DNA from: Spirosoma sp. 48-14
GTDB taxonomy: Bacteria; Bacteroidota; Bacteroidia; Cytophagales; Spirosomataceae
Assembly (NCBI RefSeq): GCF_001898575.1
Contig: NZ_MKUD01000020.1
Location: forward strand, 62,001-126,000
Reading direction: 5' to 3'
Length of the DNA stretch: 64,000 nucleotides
Shown here: one piece after another, positions 51,120-59,642 of the stretch
Layout of the letters: each line of letters starts with the position of its first letter
Numbering within the stretch: the stretch's first letter is position 1
The notes under the pieces: model-generated
The model's input: the letters and a program-made list of their open reading frames with translations, nothing else
The model's database searches: none
What the model was told of the DNA's origin: nothing
Made by a program: the position numbers and the translations under genes

Positions 51120-52463
51120 ATGGATCCTGGTGACCCACTTCCTCGACAGGTGCTCCCAGCCGTAGATGGCTGGAGCACCTATTTTGATTTATACGCCCCT
51201 TACACGGCTTTAATTTTACTGCTGCTCACGCTGGCCGGTCTGGTATCAGCGTCCGAAGCCGCCTTCTTCTCGCTATCGCCCGACGACCGTGCTCAGTGTC
51301 GGGAGAGCGCTAAAGCGCCTGATCAACGAATTGCTCAGCTGTTGGAACGCCCTAAGCGTCTGTTAGCTTCGTTGGTTATTTTTAATAATCTCCTCAATAT
51401 TGCCATTGTAGTTATTGTTACCTACCTGACATGGGAGTTTTTGCAGGGGGTAGCTAATGCCGATTGGATATTGATTGGGGTGACCCTGACAACAACTATT
51501 GCTATTGTTTTATTCGGGGAGATCGTTCCAAAAGTATATGCCAGTCAAAACAACTTAAGCGTGGCTCGTCAGACATCTGCTTTAGCGCAGATTGGCCTGA
51601 TGGTTTTCCGTCCGTTGGCTATGATGCTGGTTAATCTAAGTAACCAGGTAGACAAACGGATTCAGCGACGTGGGTATAAGCTATCCGTCGAAGAACTGAG
51701 CCAGGCAGTAGAATTGACCGGGGCGAATGCAACCGTCGAAGAAAAAGAAATACTTAAGGGAATCGTTAATTTCAGCAATCTAACGGCCCGGCAGGTGATG
51801 CGTACTCGGCTCGATATTTCGGCTGTAAAAGATCAGTTGCCATTCGGTGAACTGTTGGCGCAAATCAACGCATCAGGTTACTCCAGAGTGCCTGTTTATG
51901 GTGAGTCGCTGGATGAAATAGAAGGGATTCTTTATATCAAAGATTTGCTACCGCATATTCATGAATCGGACGACTTTAGATGGCAATCGTTGTTGCGTCC
52001 AGCCTTTTTCATTCCCGAAAATAAAAAAGTCGATGATCTGCTTCAGGACTTCCAGAAGCGTCGGGTTCACATAGCTATTGTTGTCGATGAGTATGGTGGT
52101 ACCCGTGGCCTGGTGACACTGGAAGATATTATTGAAGAAATCTTTGGTGATATCAACGATGAATTCGATGAGGAAACGCCCGTAGGCTACCGACGTGAAG
52201 ATCCGCAGACGGTTGTTTTCGAAGGTAAGATGCCTTTGACCGATGTATGCCGAATCCTGAATGTGGATGCCACTACGTTTGAAGACGTACAAGGAGATAG
52301 TGAGTCGCTGGGAGGGTTACTACTCGAACTGTTTCATCGATTGCCAAAAGCAGGTGATGAAACTACATACGATGGATTCGTTTTTCAGGTGCTTTCGGCC
52401 GATGATAAACGGATCAACGAAGTTCGAGTTCGAAAAATCGATGTGGTTGCTCAGGAACAATAG
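51120..52463 (+). CDS. gldE: Gliding-motility-associated protein GldE (CNNM/CBS membrane protein)
   Basis: A 447-residue membrane protein: CNNM-type transmembrane domain (about 25-190, with LVSASEAAFFSLSP and FGEIVPKVYA), tandem CBS domains (about 210-340, VMRTRLDISAV, GYSRVPVYGES, VDEYGGTRGLVTLEDIIEEIFGDI), and a C-terminal CorC/HlyC-type domain. In Flavobacterium GldE supports the lipoprotein GldD in gliding, and the order ssb-gldE-gldD is common. Here gldD does not follow; an oppositely oriented gene does. The assignment rests on the mutY-ssb context as well as the domains; HlyC/CorC is the generic alternative. Confidence 0.85.
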   Translation: MDPGDPLPRQVLPAVDGWSTYFDLYAPYTALILLLLTLAGLVSASEAAFFSLSPDDRAQCRESAKAPDQRIAQLLERPKRLLASLVIFNNLLNIAIVVIVTYLTWEFLQGVANADWILIGVTLTTTIAIVLFGEIVPKVYASQNNLSVARQTSALAQIGLMVFRPLAMMLVNLSNQVDKRIQRRGYKLSVEELSQAVELTGANATVEEKEILKGIVNFSNLTARQVMRTRLDISAVKDQLPFGELLAQINASGYSRVPVYGESLDEIEGILYIKDLLPHIHESDDFRWQSLLRPAFFIPENKKVDDLLQDFQKRRVHIAIVVDEYGGTRGLVTLEDIIEEIFGDINDEFDEETPVGYRREDPQTVVFEGKMPLTDVCRILNVDATTFEDVQGDSESLGGLLLELFHRLPKAGDETTYDGFVFQVLSADDKRINEVRVRKIDVVAQEQ

Positions 52464-52506
52464 CCTAATTTTATAGAGTATGGCGCATAGGCTTTGTCTA
52501 CGACAG

Positions 52507-53604
52507 CTAGACCCACAAACCACGGCCCTGATTGTAATCCGTACTCATTTGTCGGACTTCTTTTACGGAATAGGTCATAAAGCCAATCTGTCGAAGCCGA
52601 TGAAGGCGACTTTTTTCAAGCCGTGATAACCGACCATCAATCAATGCACTGAACACAACAAGTCGCTCCAGGCTACGACGCACTGCAACGGGGGCTTTAG
52701 GAGCTTGTTCGGTAAACATACCAGCAATGGCTGTCTCTGATCGAAGTTCGAATCGGTCTTTCAGTGTTTCGGTAAGCAGGAAATGGGCATAATTGTAAGG
52801 TCGGTCCAGAATGGACATGTACTGTAGCGCTTCCAAAATCAGTGGGCGAAACTGATCATTTTTTCCCCATTCTTCATATAGCTCGTGTACAAATTCGCGG
52901 ATGGTGATAGGGGCCATAACGCGTACCTGTGCTTCGTGTAATACCTGTCTGGACGACCAGACATTCCATAGCGCGTAAATTGGTAGCCCAATAAGGTCTG
53001 AAGCCGGTTGTCCAATAAATGGTTGGGCTATAAACCGTACGATCAGAGCAGTTAAAGACGCCTTAATTATATTGAGCAAGAAAAAAAGGGTTAATCCCCA
53101 GCGAGGCATGGTTAAGTAAGGGTCAATGCCGAAGCGAAGAAAGCCCGGTTGCGATTTCTCGAAAGCCGCTGTTGCCAGAGCCTGTAAATGACGTTCGTAC
53201 TGGGCATCATGCGCACGGGGAAACTGACAGACTTCCATGATAATCTTGGTCCCCCAGCCATTTATAGCCAACAATAAGTTGATTTCCAGATAAACCAGCA
53301 GCAGTGTGTATAATGTCGTAATTAGGGGTAACTCGTAAGTGTTTCCAAACAACCCTATCGTTGTATGGCTGAATAGTTCAGGCCAGGTGTACTGGGGCAA
53401 ATACAACAATAAGCCACCGAACACCCCTAGTAGAGCTGCCATGGTTAAGGTTGTGAGTTTTGCACGTCGAATTACCCGGTATTCAACCGGATTGAATACA
53501 AAAGGCTCGTCGCTTGGATGCGGTATATCAAGTGCCTGCCGCAAATAGCGTAAGGATAGGTGGTCGAATGGACCCGTACTGTTGTTCGGAGGCCGGGTGG
53601 ACAT
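52507..53604 (-). CDS. Conserved membrane protein of unknown function
   Basis: From ATG 53604 (MSTRPPNNSTGPFDH) it has 365 residues, with about four to five membrane helices: two at about 50-80 and 100-125, then two around 175-225. The C-terminal half is soluble and helical (about 235-365; FVHELYEEWGKNDQF, ALIDGRLSRLEKSRLHRL), which recalls TerB-like helical domains. I do not recognise it firmly; it might belong to the LBF_2804-type family. The frame extends to 53634. It converges on gldE with 43 nt between the stops and no clear terminator. Confidence 0.55.
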   Translation of the reverse strand: MSTRPPNNSTGPFDHLSLRYLRQALDIPHPSDEPFVFNPVEYRVIRRAKLTTLTMAALLGVFGGLLLYLPQYTWPELFSHTTIGLFGNTYELPLITTLYTLLLVYLEINLLLAINGWGTKIIMEVCQFPRAHDAQYERHLQALATAAFEKSQPGFLRFGIDPYLTMPRWGLTLFFLLNIIKASLTALIVRFIAQPFIGQPASDLIGLPIYALWNVWSSRQVLHEAQVRVMAPITIREFVHELYEEWGKNDQFRPLILEALQYMSILDRPYNYAHFLLTETLKDRFELRSETAIAGMFTEQAPKAPVAVRRSLERLVVFSALIDGRLSRLEKSRLHRLRQIGFMTYSVKEVRQMSTDYNQGRGLWV

Positions 53605-53780
53605 GATCGTAGTTTGTAACAGTGAGTTGTGCATTTAACAAGGAAAATACCCAGGTTGTTGGAAAACAATGGGATATAATTAACCCGCTTTGACAGAATG
53701 GTAAACCTTCCGGCAATCGTCAATAGGTAAATGCAACCGCAAAGCCCCTTTACAACTTATTGGATAAATGCCCTTCTCCT

Positions 53781-54899
53781 ATGAAACATGTATTTTTTCT
53801 CGTTGGCTGCCTATTGGCTGGGCATCTGCACGTATCGGGTCAGGTTGCTCCTTCGCCCAGCACACGGCCTGTTCAACAACGAACAAAAGACGAGATGACA
53901 AATGCTGCCAGAACGTTTCTGGCGATGCTCACGCCTGAGCAGAAGCAAAAAGCTACCTTCGCCTTTGGCGATGAAGAGCGATTTAACTGGCATTTTGTGC
54001 CCAGAACCCGAAAGGGACTGCCGCTGAAAGAAATGACGGCCGAACAGCGAAAGGCGGCTATGGAGTTGCTCAAAACAGGGCTGAGTGTGCAGGGCTATGA
54101 GAAAGTGACGTCCATTATCGATATGGAAAATGTTCTCCGTGTTATCGATAATCGGCCACCCAATGATACCTATCGCGATCCGGAAAATTACTCGTTTACT
54201 GTGTTCGGCGATCCTTCCAGCAAAGACCCCTGGGGTTGGCGCATCGAGGGGCATCACCTGTCGTTGAATTTTTCGAGTGCCGACGGAAAAGCTCTGGCTT
54301 ACACGCCAACGTTTTTTGGCAGTAACCCTGGTGTTTTGCAGTATGATACCCAAATGGCCGATAAACGCATGTCGGACCCACGGGTGAAAGATCTCCCCCA
54401 GAAAGGAAGAGAGATTCTGAAGCCGGAAACCGAGCGGGCATTTGCTTTGCTGAAAACACTTTCCGACGATCAGCGAAAACAGGCGATCCTCGATCCAGTG
54501 GCTTACCCGGAAATTGTGACCAGCAACAAGCGGAAAGCATCATTGGAAAAAATGGATGGGCTGACGTACGCCGACATGAATGCCCAGCAGAAAAAACTGT
54601 TTAAAGATCTACTACAAGCCTATCTGGCAGCTTATCGGATTACACTGGCCAAGCAGCAGATGGATAAGCTGGAGAAAGCTGGATTGGATAATCTCCGATT
54701 TGCCTGGGCCGGTGATCTGACGCCCGAGCTGGGCGCTGGTAAAGGTTGGTATTATCGCATTCATGGCCCGACCATTCTGATTGAGTACGACAACACACAA
54801 ACAAATGCTAATCATATCCATACGGTGGTTCGGGACCTGACCAACGATTGGGGCGAAGACGTATTGGGCGAGCATTATCAGAATACCAGTCACAAATAG
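53781..54899 (+). CDS. Secreted DUF3500 protein
   Basis: From ATG 53781 the protein has 372 residues: signal peptide ending HVSGQ, then a DUF3500 domain over most of its length. Typical parts are FLAMLTPEQKQKATFAFGDEERFNWHFVPRTRKGLPLKEM, WGWRIEGHHLSLNFS, FFGSNPG, and near the end GWYYRIHGPTILIEYDNTQTNANHIHTVVRDLTNDWGEDVLGEHY. The many conserved His, Glu and Asp suggest a metal site. The function of the family is unknown. It ends in a strong terminator and looks monocistronic. Confidence 0.85.
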   Translation: MKHVFFLVGCLLAGHLHVSGQVAPSPSTRPVQQRTKDEMTNAARTFLAMLTPEQKQKATFAFGDEERFNWHFVPRTRKGLPLKEMTAEQRKAAMELLKTGLSVQGYEKVTSIIDMENVLRVIDNRPPNDTYRDPENYSFTVFGDPSSKDPWGWRIEGHHLSLNFSSADGKALAYTPTFFGSNPGVLQYDTQMADKRMSDPRVKDLPQKGREILKPETERAFALLKTLSDDQRKQAILDPVAYPEIVTSNKRKASLEKMDGLTYADMNAQQKKLFKDLLQAYLAAYRITLAKQQMDKLEKAGLDNLRFAWAGDLTPELGAGKGWYYRIHGPTILIEYDNTQTNANHIHTVVRDLTNDWGEDVLGEHYQNTSHK

Positions 54900-54917
54900 T
54901 CTACTGCGTCGATCGCA

Positions 54918-54965
54918 TAAACAATGGCCTTCGGAATGCACTGTTTTTCCGAAGGCCATTGTTTA
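54918..54965 (+). terminator. Terminator after the DUF3500 gene
   Basis: Perfect 19-bp arms (54918-54936 and 54947-54965, core GGCCTTCGGAA) with a 10-nt loop. No long T-run follows, but the stem is very strong. Confidence 0.8.
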
Positions 54966-55054
54966 TATGGTCGACCTAATAATCATTTAACAACTTTTAA
55001 GCCTTTTTGTAGGGTACTTCTTCGTAATTTGTGAAGATTATTTGTTATCAATTC

Positions 55055-56659
55055 ATGAAGAAACTCCTTATCAGCGCGTCGGCTTGTCTATTTTCATTGG
55101 CAGCCCTGGCGCAGCAAACGCAGTGGTATCTGCAAGATAAAACCGATAATACGGCCGGAATTAGCGTGGAGCGTACCTATCGCGAACTGCTGAAAGATCG
55201 TAAACCTACGCCTGTTGTTGTGGCCGTTATCGATGGCGGGATCGATACAACGCACGAAGATCTTCGGCGGATACTGTGGGTGAATCCGAAAGAGATTGCC
55301 GGTAATGGAAAAGACGATGACAAAAATGGCTATGTGGATGATGTACACGGCTGGAACTTCATTGGTGGTAAAGACGGGCGCAATGTCAGCTACGAAACGG
55401 CTGAAGTGACCCGATTATATGTCCAGTTAAAGCCCAAGTATGAAGGCAAAGACCGGAAAAGTCTGAAACCCGACGAGCAGAAAGAGTACGACCAGTATGT
55501 GAAGGCGAAGGAGGAAGTCGAAAAGAGCCAGTCAAAATATAAGGCAGAATATCAGGGTATCAGCCAATTCTATAGCCAGTATTCGTCGGCGGTCGATAAC
55601 CTCAAAAAAATGTTGCACGTAACGAAGCTCGACACAATGACCCTCCGCAAGGCTGCCGATACGCTTAGCGATGCCGCTATGAAACGACCTGTGTTGGGTG
55701 TACTTCGGTTATTGCGTCAGCAGGGGGCTCCCGATGCCGATGTTGTACTGGAAGAGCTTGAAAAATACAATGAGCAGTTAAAGTCGCGGGCCGAATACAA
55801 CTACAATCCAGATTTCGATGCACGCTCAATTGTTGGCGACAACCCGAATGACCTGAATCAGCGTGATTACGGGAACAATGATATTGCTGGCCCTCGCCCT
55901 GATCATGGTACGCACGTTGCGGGTATCATCGCGGGCGATCGTACAAACAATCTAGGGATTATGGGCGTCGCCGATGCCGTACGAATCATGGGCGTTCGGG
56001 CCGTACCCGATGGCGACGAGCGTGATAAAGATGTGGCTAATGCCATTCGGTATGCTGTTGATAATGGTGCCCAGATCATCAACATGAGTTTTGGGAAAGA
56101 CTATTCGCCCCAGCGTAAGGCGGTTGAGGATGCTGAGCGGTATGCCCTTTCGAAAGGCGTGCTTCTGGTCCATGCCGCTGGAAACGATGGAAAAGACATC
56201 GACACAGCGGCCAATTACCCCGCTCCGCGCTTTATGGATGGAACCGCTATTCCAAATGTGATTACGGTAGGTGCCAGTGCCGAGCCAAATAACGCTGAAC
56301 TGATTGCCAGCTTTTCGAACTATGGAAAGCAGAATGTCGATGTCTTTGCGCCAGGCAAGGATATTTACTCCACCGTACCGGGTAGCAAATACGAGAACAA
56401 TAGCGGAACCAGTATGGCATCGCCCGTAGTGGCGGGCGTGGCGGCTGTGTTGAAAGCCTATTTTCCCAAGCTGACCTACGCCGATATTAAACGCATTATT
56501 CTGCAATCGGCGACTCCGTACACCACCAAAGTAACCCGGCCTGAATCCAGTGATTTAGTAGCCTTTAATACGCTGTCGAAAACCGGCGGTATTGTGAACC
56601 TGTATGAGGCTGTAAAACTGGCGATTGCCCAGGAAGCTGCATCGGGCAAGGGTAAATAG
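55055..56659 (+). CDS. Secreted S8 family serine protease (subtilase)
   Basis: From ATG 55055 it has 534 residues: signal peptide ending ALAQQ, then a subtilisin domain. The triad is visible: Asp in VVAVIDGGIDTTHEDL, His in RPDHGTHVAGIIAG, Ser in NNSGTSMASPVVAG, with the oxyanion Asn in HAAGNDG. Between Asp and His an unusual charged helical insertion of about 170 residues (KPKYEGKDRKSLKPDEQ and following) is present. No T9SS sorting tail is seen: the protein ends shortly after the domain. It is probably periplasmic or outer-membrane bound. Precedes a heptad hairpin that separates it from the convergent subtilase. Confidence 0.9.
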   Translation: MKKLLISASACLFSLAALAQQTQWYLQDKTDNTAGISVERTYRELLKDRKPTPVVVAVIDGGIDTTHEDLRRILWVNPKEIAGNGKDDDKNGYVDDVHGWNFIGGKDGRNVSYETAEVTRLYVQLKPKYEGKDRKSLKPDEQKEYDQYVKAKEEVEKSQSKYKAEYQGISQFYSQYSSAVDNLKKMLHVTKLDTMTLRKAADTLSDAAMKRPVLGVLRLLRQQGAPDADVVLEELEKYNEQLKSRAEYNYNPDFDARSIVGDNPNDLNQRDYGNNDIAGPRPDHGTHVAGIIAGDRTNNLGIMGVADAVRIMGVRAVPDGDERDKDVANAIRYAVDNGAQIINMSFGKDYSPQRKAVEDAERYALSKGVLLVHAAGNDGKDIDTAANYPAPRFMDGTAIPNVITVGASAEPNNAELIASFSNYGKQNVDVFAPGKDIYSTVPGSKYENNSGTSMASPVVAGVAAVLKAYFPKLTYADIKRIILQSATPYTTKVTRPESSDLVAFNTLSKTGGIVNLYEAVKLAIAQEAASGKGK

Positions 56660-56670
56660 TTGAGAAACTC

Positions 56671-56725
56671 CTAATTGAAAATGAGCAATGGCCTTATAGA
56701 TTGGTCATTGCTCATTTTTAGTTAG
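56671..56725. repeat. Heptad-type inverted repeat between convergent subtilase genes
   Basis: Arms 56671-56693 and 56703-56725 pair over 23 bp with three mismatches, all G-T compatible in RNA; core AAAATGAGCAATG. The left arm shows AATGNNN units, as at 4537 and 47909. Probably a bidirectional terminator. Confidence 0.75.
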
Positions 56726-56759
56726 TAGCCTCTATTGAGACTTAGCGTTGGGCAAAGGC

Positions 56760-59579
56760 TTATTTCTTAATAAATCGACTGGTTTGCGAGGTGAGACCAT
56801 CCGTTAATTGAAGGATGTATAATCCGGGGGGTAAATCGCCAACCGAAATGGCTCCTTCAAACTGACCATTAGGGGCGGTTAGGGATACTTGGTGGTGCTG
56901 GAAAACACCGTGCAGGTCGAATATGCCAATTTGGACCTGTCTTGACGCTGGATTCACGTAACGAATCGAGAGAGTCGTTTCGGCCGGGTTTGGGTAAAAC
57001 ATGATTAGGTTAGTTGGGTCGGGGTTAGTAGCAGTAAGGAGAGCGGTTGTTCGAACCGAGCGAACGGTTGACCAGCCTACACAGGTGTGTTGTGTCACCT
57101 GCACTTTATATACACCCGCCTGAGCAACGGCAAGACGATACTCACGGGCGTTGGCAATGGCCTGATCGTTTCGATACCATTGGTACTGATACGAGGTATC
57201 GATGGGGGCTTTTAGTGTTACTGTGGCCCCTTGTGGCAGATATAAGTCAGTTTCTTCGGGTAATAAGGTGAGACTATTGACTGATGATGACAGAAGGACT
57301 GTTGTGTTGGAAACAGCCTGACAACCATTTTGTGTGACCTTTACCTGGTATCGGCCGGGCTGGTCCGCATTAAGTGTGCTGGAATGAGCGTCGTTAATGG
57401 CTGTTCCATCGCGTAGCCAGTCGAACGTGGCGCTGGTGAGGATTCCTCCCTTGATCGGGATCACGGCCAATTGTACCTGACTGTTGGTACTGCAAAGTAG
57501 CTGATTACCCAATGGAGTAAGGCTGATTTCGGCGTTCCGAAGGGTAATTGTCACGGGTAGTGAGGTGGCAGAACAGCCGTTTTCGGATGTAATCCGGAGT
57601 TTATATGAACCCGCCTGCGTGGCCTGATAGGTAGACTTAGTAGCGCCAGTCAGGAGCGTATCGTTCCGAAACCATTTGTATTGCGTAGCCGTAGAAGCCG
57701 TATCCGACTGTAAAAGCAGTGTAGCCCCTGGACAGATGGTAGTATCCTGCGTTGGTACAATGCGAGCGGTCAGTTGGCAGTTTATCCGATAAAGACCGCT
57801 GACAATAATCGAGTAAGGCTGGCTGGAGTAAGTCATCTTACCCTTATGCGAAACCGTGATGGTATATGTTTTGCCAGGTATCGGATTGGCAATATATACC
57901 TGCTCGACATTGTCGCGGATGTTATCGCCCCGTGTAGCAGCCTGAGCAGGCTGAGCCGGATTCAGGACAAAAGGCAGCGTGGTTTGCTGGCCGTCGCTGA
58001 TTCGCAGATCAAGGTCATTGACCAGTTTGGGCGTTCGGCTGTTGACCGAAGCAGGGGTAATACTAGTTGCAGTACTTTCTGGATCAGTCCAGGCTAAGGT
58101 AACGACGAGTGGCTCGTTGCCTTGTGCTACAACCGATTTCGTGAAGGTGCTGCCCGGTGTCAGGCTTTGTTCCAAAAAAAGATGTGCCCGGTTTTCATTT
58201 AGTACTATTCGGGCAGCCGCTTCGGTATTGAGCAGGCCCCAACCCTGGCGGTAATCGGGGCCGACTTCCGGGTTTGGTCGGTCGGCTGTATGAAGGACCA
58301 GCCCTTTCAGCGTAGCAGCCCGCATAAATTGCCCCCCCGATAGGGCACCAGCAGCCCGCTGACGTGCATATAATTCCTGTAACAGAAATAAAGAACCCGA
58401 TACATTGGCCGAGGCCATGGAGGTGCCGCTATAGGTGCCGTAGGCGTTCACACCGCTGCCTACTGACGAGAATACGCTCGTGCCAATGCCAAGTAAGTCA
58501 GGCTTGATTCGGCCATCGTCGGTAGGGCCCCAGCCACTGTACGAGGCTGATCCGACAAGTACAGGCTCACTTGGGCCAGAATACGTAATATTGGCAGCGC
58601 CAACTGTCAGGACATTTTTGGCGGTGGCGTCGGCCGGAATCACATCATACGTATCATTTCGGCTCCGGGCTACTGTACTCTGTACGTCCGTATTTTTCAG
58701 GTAATAGGCTGTGCCATCGGGAGGGCCTGTTTCGGCTCGTTTGTTATCGGCCGAACGAACCATCAGAAAGAATGGGTTATTATAAGCCAGTTTGTCCAAG
58801 TCCTGAGTCTTGGTCGAATAAAAGCCGAACAGGTAATCTTCCGTCGCGTTAATGGATGGAGTGCCCCACCATTCCCACTTAAGGTCCGGATTTTTTCCTG
58901 GTCTTGAGTCATTATATACCCAGCCTGCTACGGGGCCATAAGCATGGTTAGAAATCAGTAGATTGGGAGCCGCAGTAGTCAGTTCGCTAATGTCATCAGT
59001 ATAATCCCATACTGATAATTGGGCACCGAAAGCCATCCCCTTTGCACTGGCATTGATGCCTTGAGCTACCAATGTACCTGCTAGATGGGTGGTGTGATCG
59101 TTAACCGATGCTCCATTGTCTTTCTGGATAATCTTGGCGTTTCCATAGGGCGTCCCCGCAAATTCCTGATGTGTATTGAGCACCCGACCACCATCCCATA
59201 AACCCAGCCGGCCTTCCACTAAAGTCGAATTACCCGACAAGGCAATTGACAAAGAGCCGCCAGCCTGTAAGGCTTGCGTCCGGGTGCCCTGAGCCGCTTC
59301 GACATTATGCAGCGAATAATAAACGGGTTGCCCCAGTGGGTCAATTTCCTGCAGGGTAAGAACACGTTGATTGGAATAGTTTTTGCGGATAGGCCAGTGA
59401 TACCGACGGGCAAATTGACGTGTTTGTTTGCGGTTCTTTTCGTATCGTTTAAGTAAATCGGTTTGCCAATTCGGTACGTCGTTTTGTTGAGAACGTTGTG
59501 CCCAGGCAGAGCTATGGGTAGCCCCTGCAAAAAACGCCACATAGATACACAGCAGCAGGCCGAAACCCCTGAAATTCAT
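56760..59579 (-). CDS. Secreted subtilase (S8) with Ig-like modules and T9SS sorting tail
   Basis: From ATG 59579 (MNFRGFGLL) it has 939 residues. Parts in order: signal peptide ending SSAWAQ; propeptide-like region; S8 catalytic domain with Asp in LGLWDGGRVLNTHQEF, His in VNDHTTHLAGTL and Ser in YSGTSMASANVSG; a Kp43-type beta-sandwich (RTPKLVNDLDLRI, ATRGDNIRDNVEQV). Then come three Cys-containing Ig/PKD-like repeats (pattern YKWFRNDTLLTGATKSTYQATQAG) and a C-terminal sorting domain opening FYPNPAETTL and closing LPPGLYILQLTDG. The His motif is DHTTH instead of HGTH. Surface release by PorU is expected. Lies directly behind a longer paralogue. Confidence 0.9.
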   Translation of the reverse strand: MNFRGFGLLLCIYVAFFAGATHSSAWAQRSQQNDVPNWQTDLLKRYEKNRKQTRQFARRYHWPIRKNYSNQRVLTLQEIDPLGQPVYYSLHNVEAAQGTRTQALQAGGSLSIALSGNSTLVEGRLGLWDGGRVLNTHQEFAGTPYGNAKIIQKDNGASVNDHTTHLAGTLVAQGINASAKGMAFGAQLSVWDYTDDISELTTAAPNLLISNHAYGPVAGWVYNDSRPGKNPDLKWEWWGTPSINATEDYLFGFYSTKTQDLDKLAYNNPFFLMVRSADNKRAETGPPDGTAYYLKNTDVQSTVARSRNDTYDVIPADATAKNVLTVGAANITYSGPSEPVLVGSASYSGWGPTDDGRIKPDLLGIGTSVFSSVGSGVNAYGTYSGTSMASANVSGSLFLLQELYARQRAAGALSGGQFMRAATLKGLVLHTADRPNPEVGPDYRQGWGLLNTEAAARIVLNENRAHLFLEQSLTPGSTFTKSVVAQGNEPLVVTLAWTDPESTATSITPASVNSRTPKLVNDLDLRISDGQQTTLPFVLNPAQPAQAATRGDNIRDNVEQVYIANPIPGKTYTITVSHKGKMTYSSQPYSIIVSGLYRINCQLTARIVPTQDTTICPGATLLLQSDTASTATQYKWFRNDTLLTGATKSTYQATQAGSYKLRITSENGCSATSLPVTITLRNAEISLTPLGNQLLCSTNSQVQLAVIPIKGGILTSATFDWLRDGTAINDAHSSTLNADQPGRYQVKVTQNGCQAVSNTTVLLSSSVNSLTLLPEETDLYLPQGATVTLKAPIDTSYQYQWYRNDQAIANAREYRLAVAQAGVYKVQVTQHTCVGWSTVRSVRTTALLTATNPDPTNLIMFYPNPAETTLSIRYVNPASRQVQIGIFDLHGVFQHHQVSLTAPNGQFEGAISVGDLPPGLYILQLTDGLTSQTSRFIKK

Positions 59580-59642
59580 GCCCTGTGCCTTATAATATGT
59601 ACTTGACGTGTGCCTGTAGAGCCGTTCCAGATGCCGTTGCAA

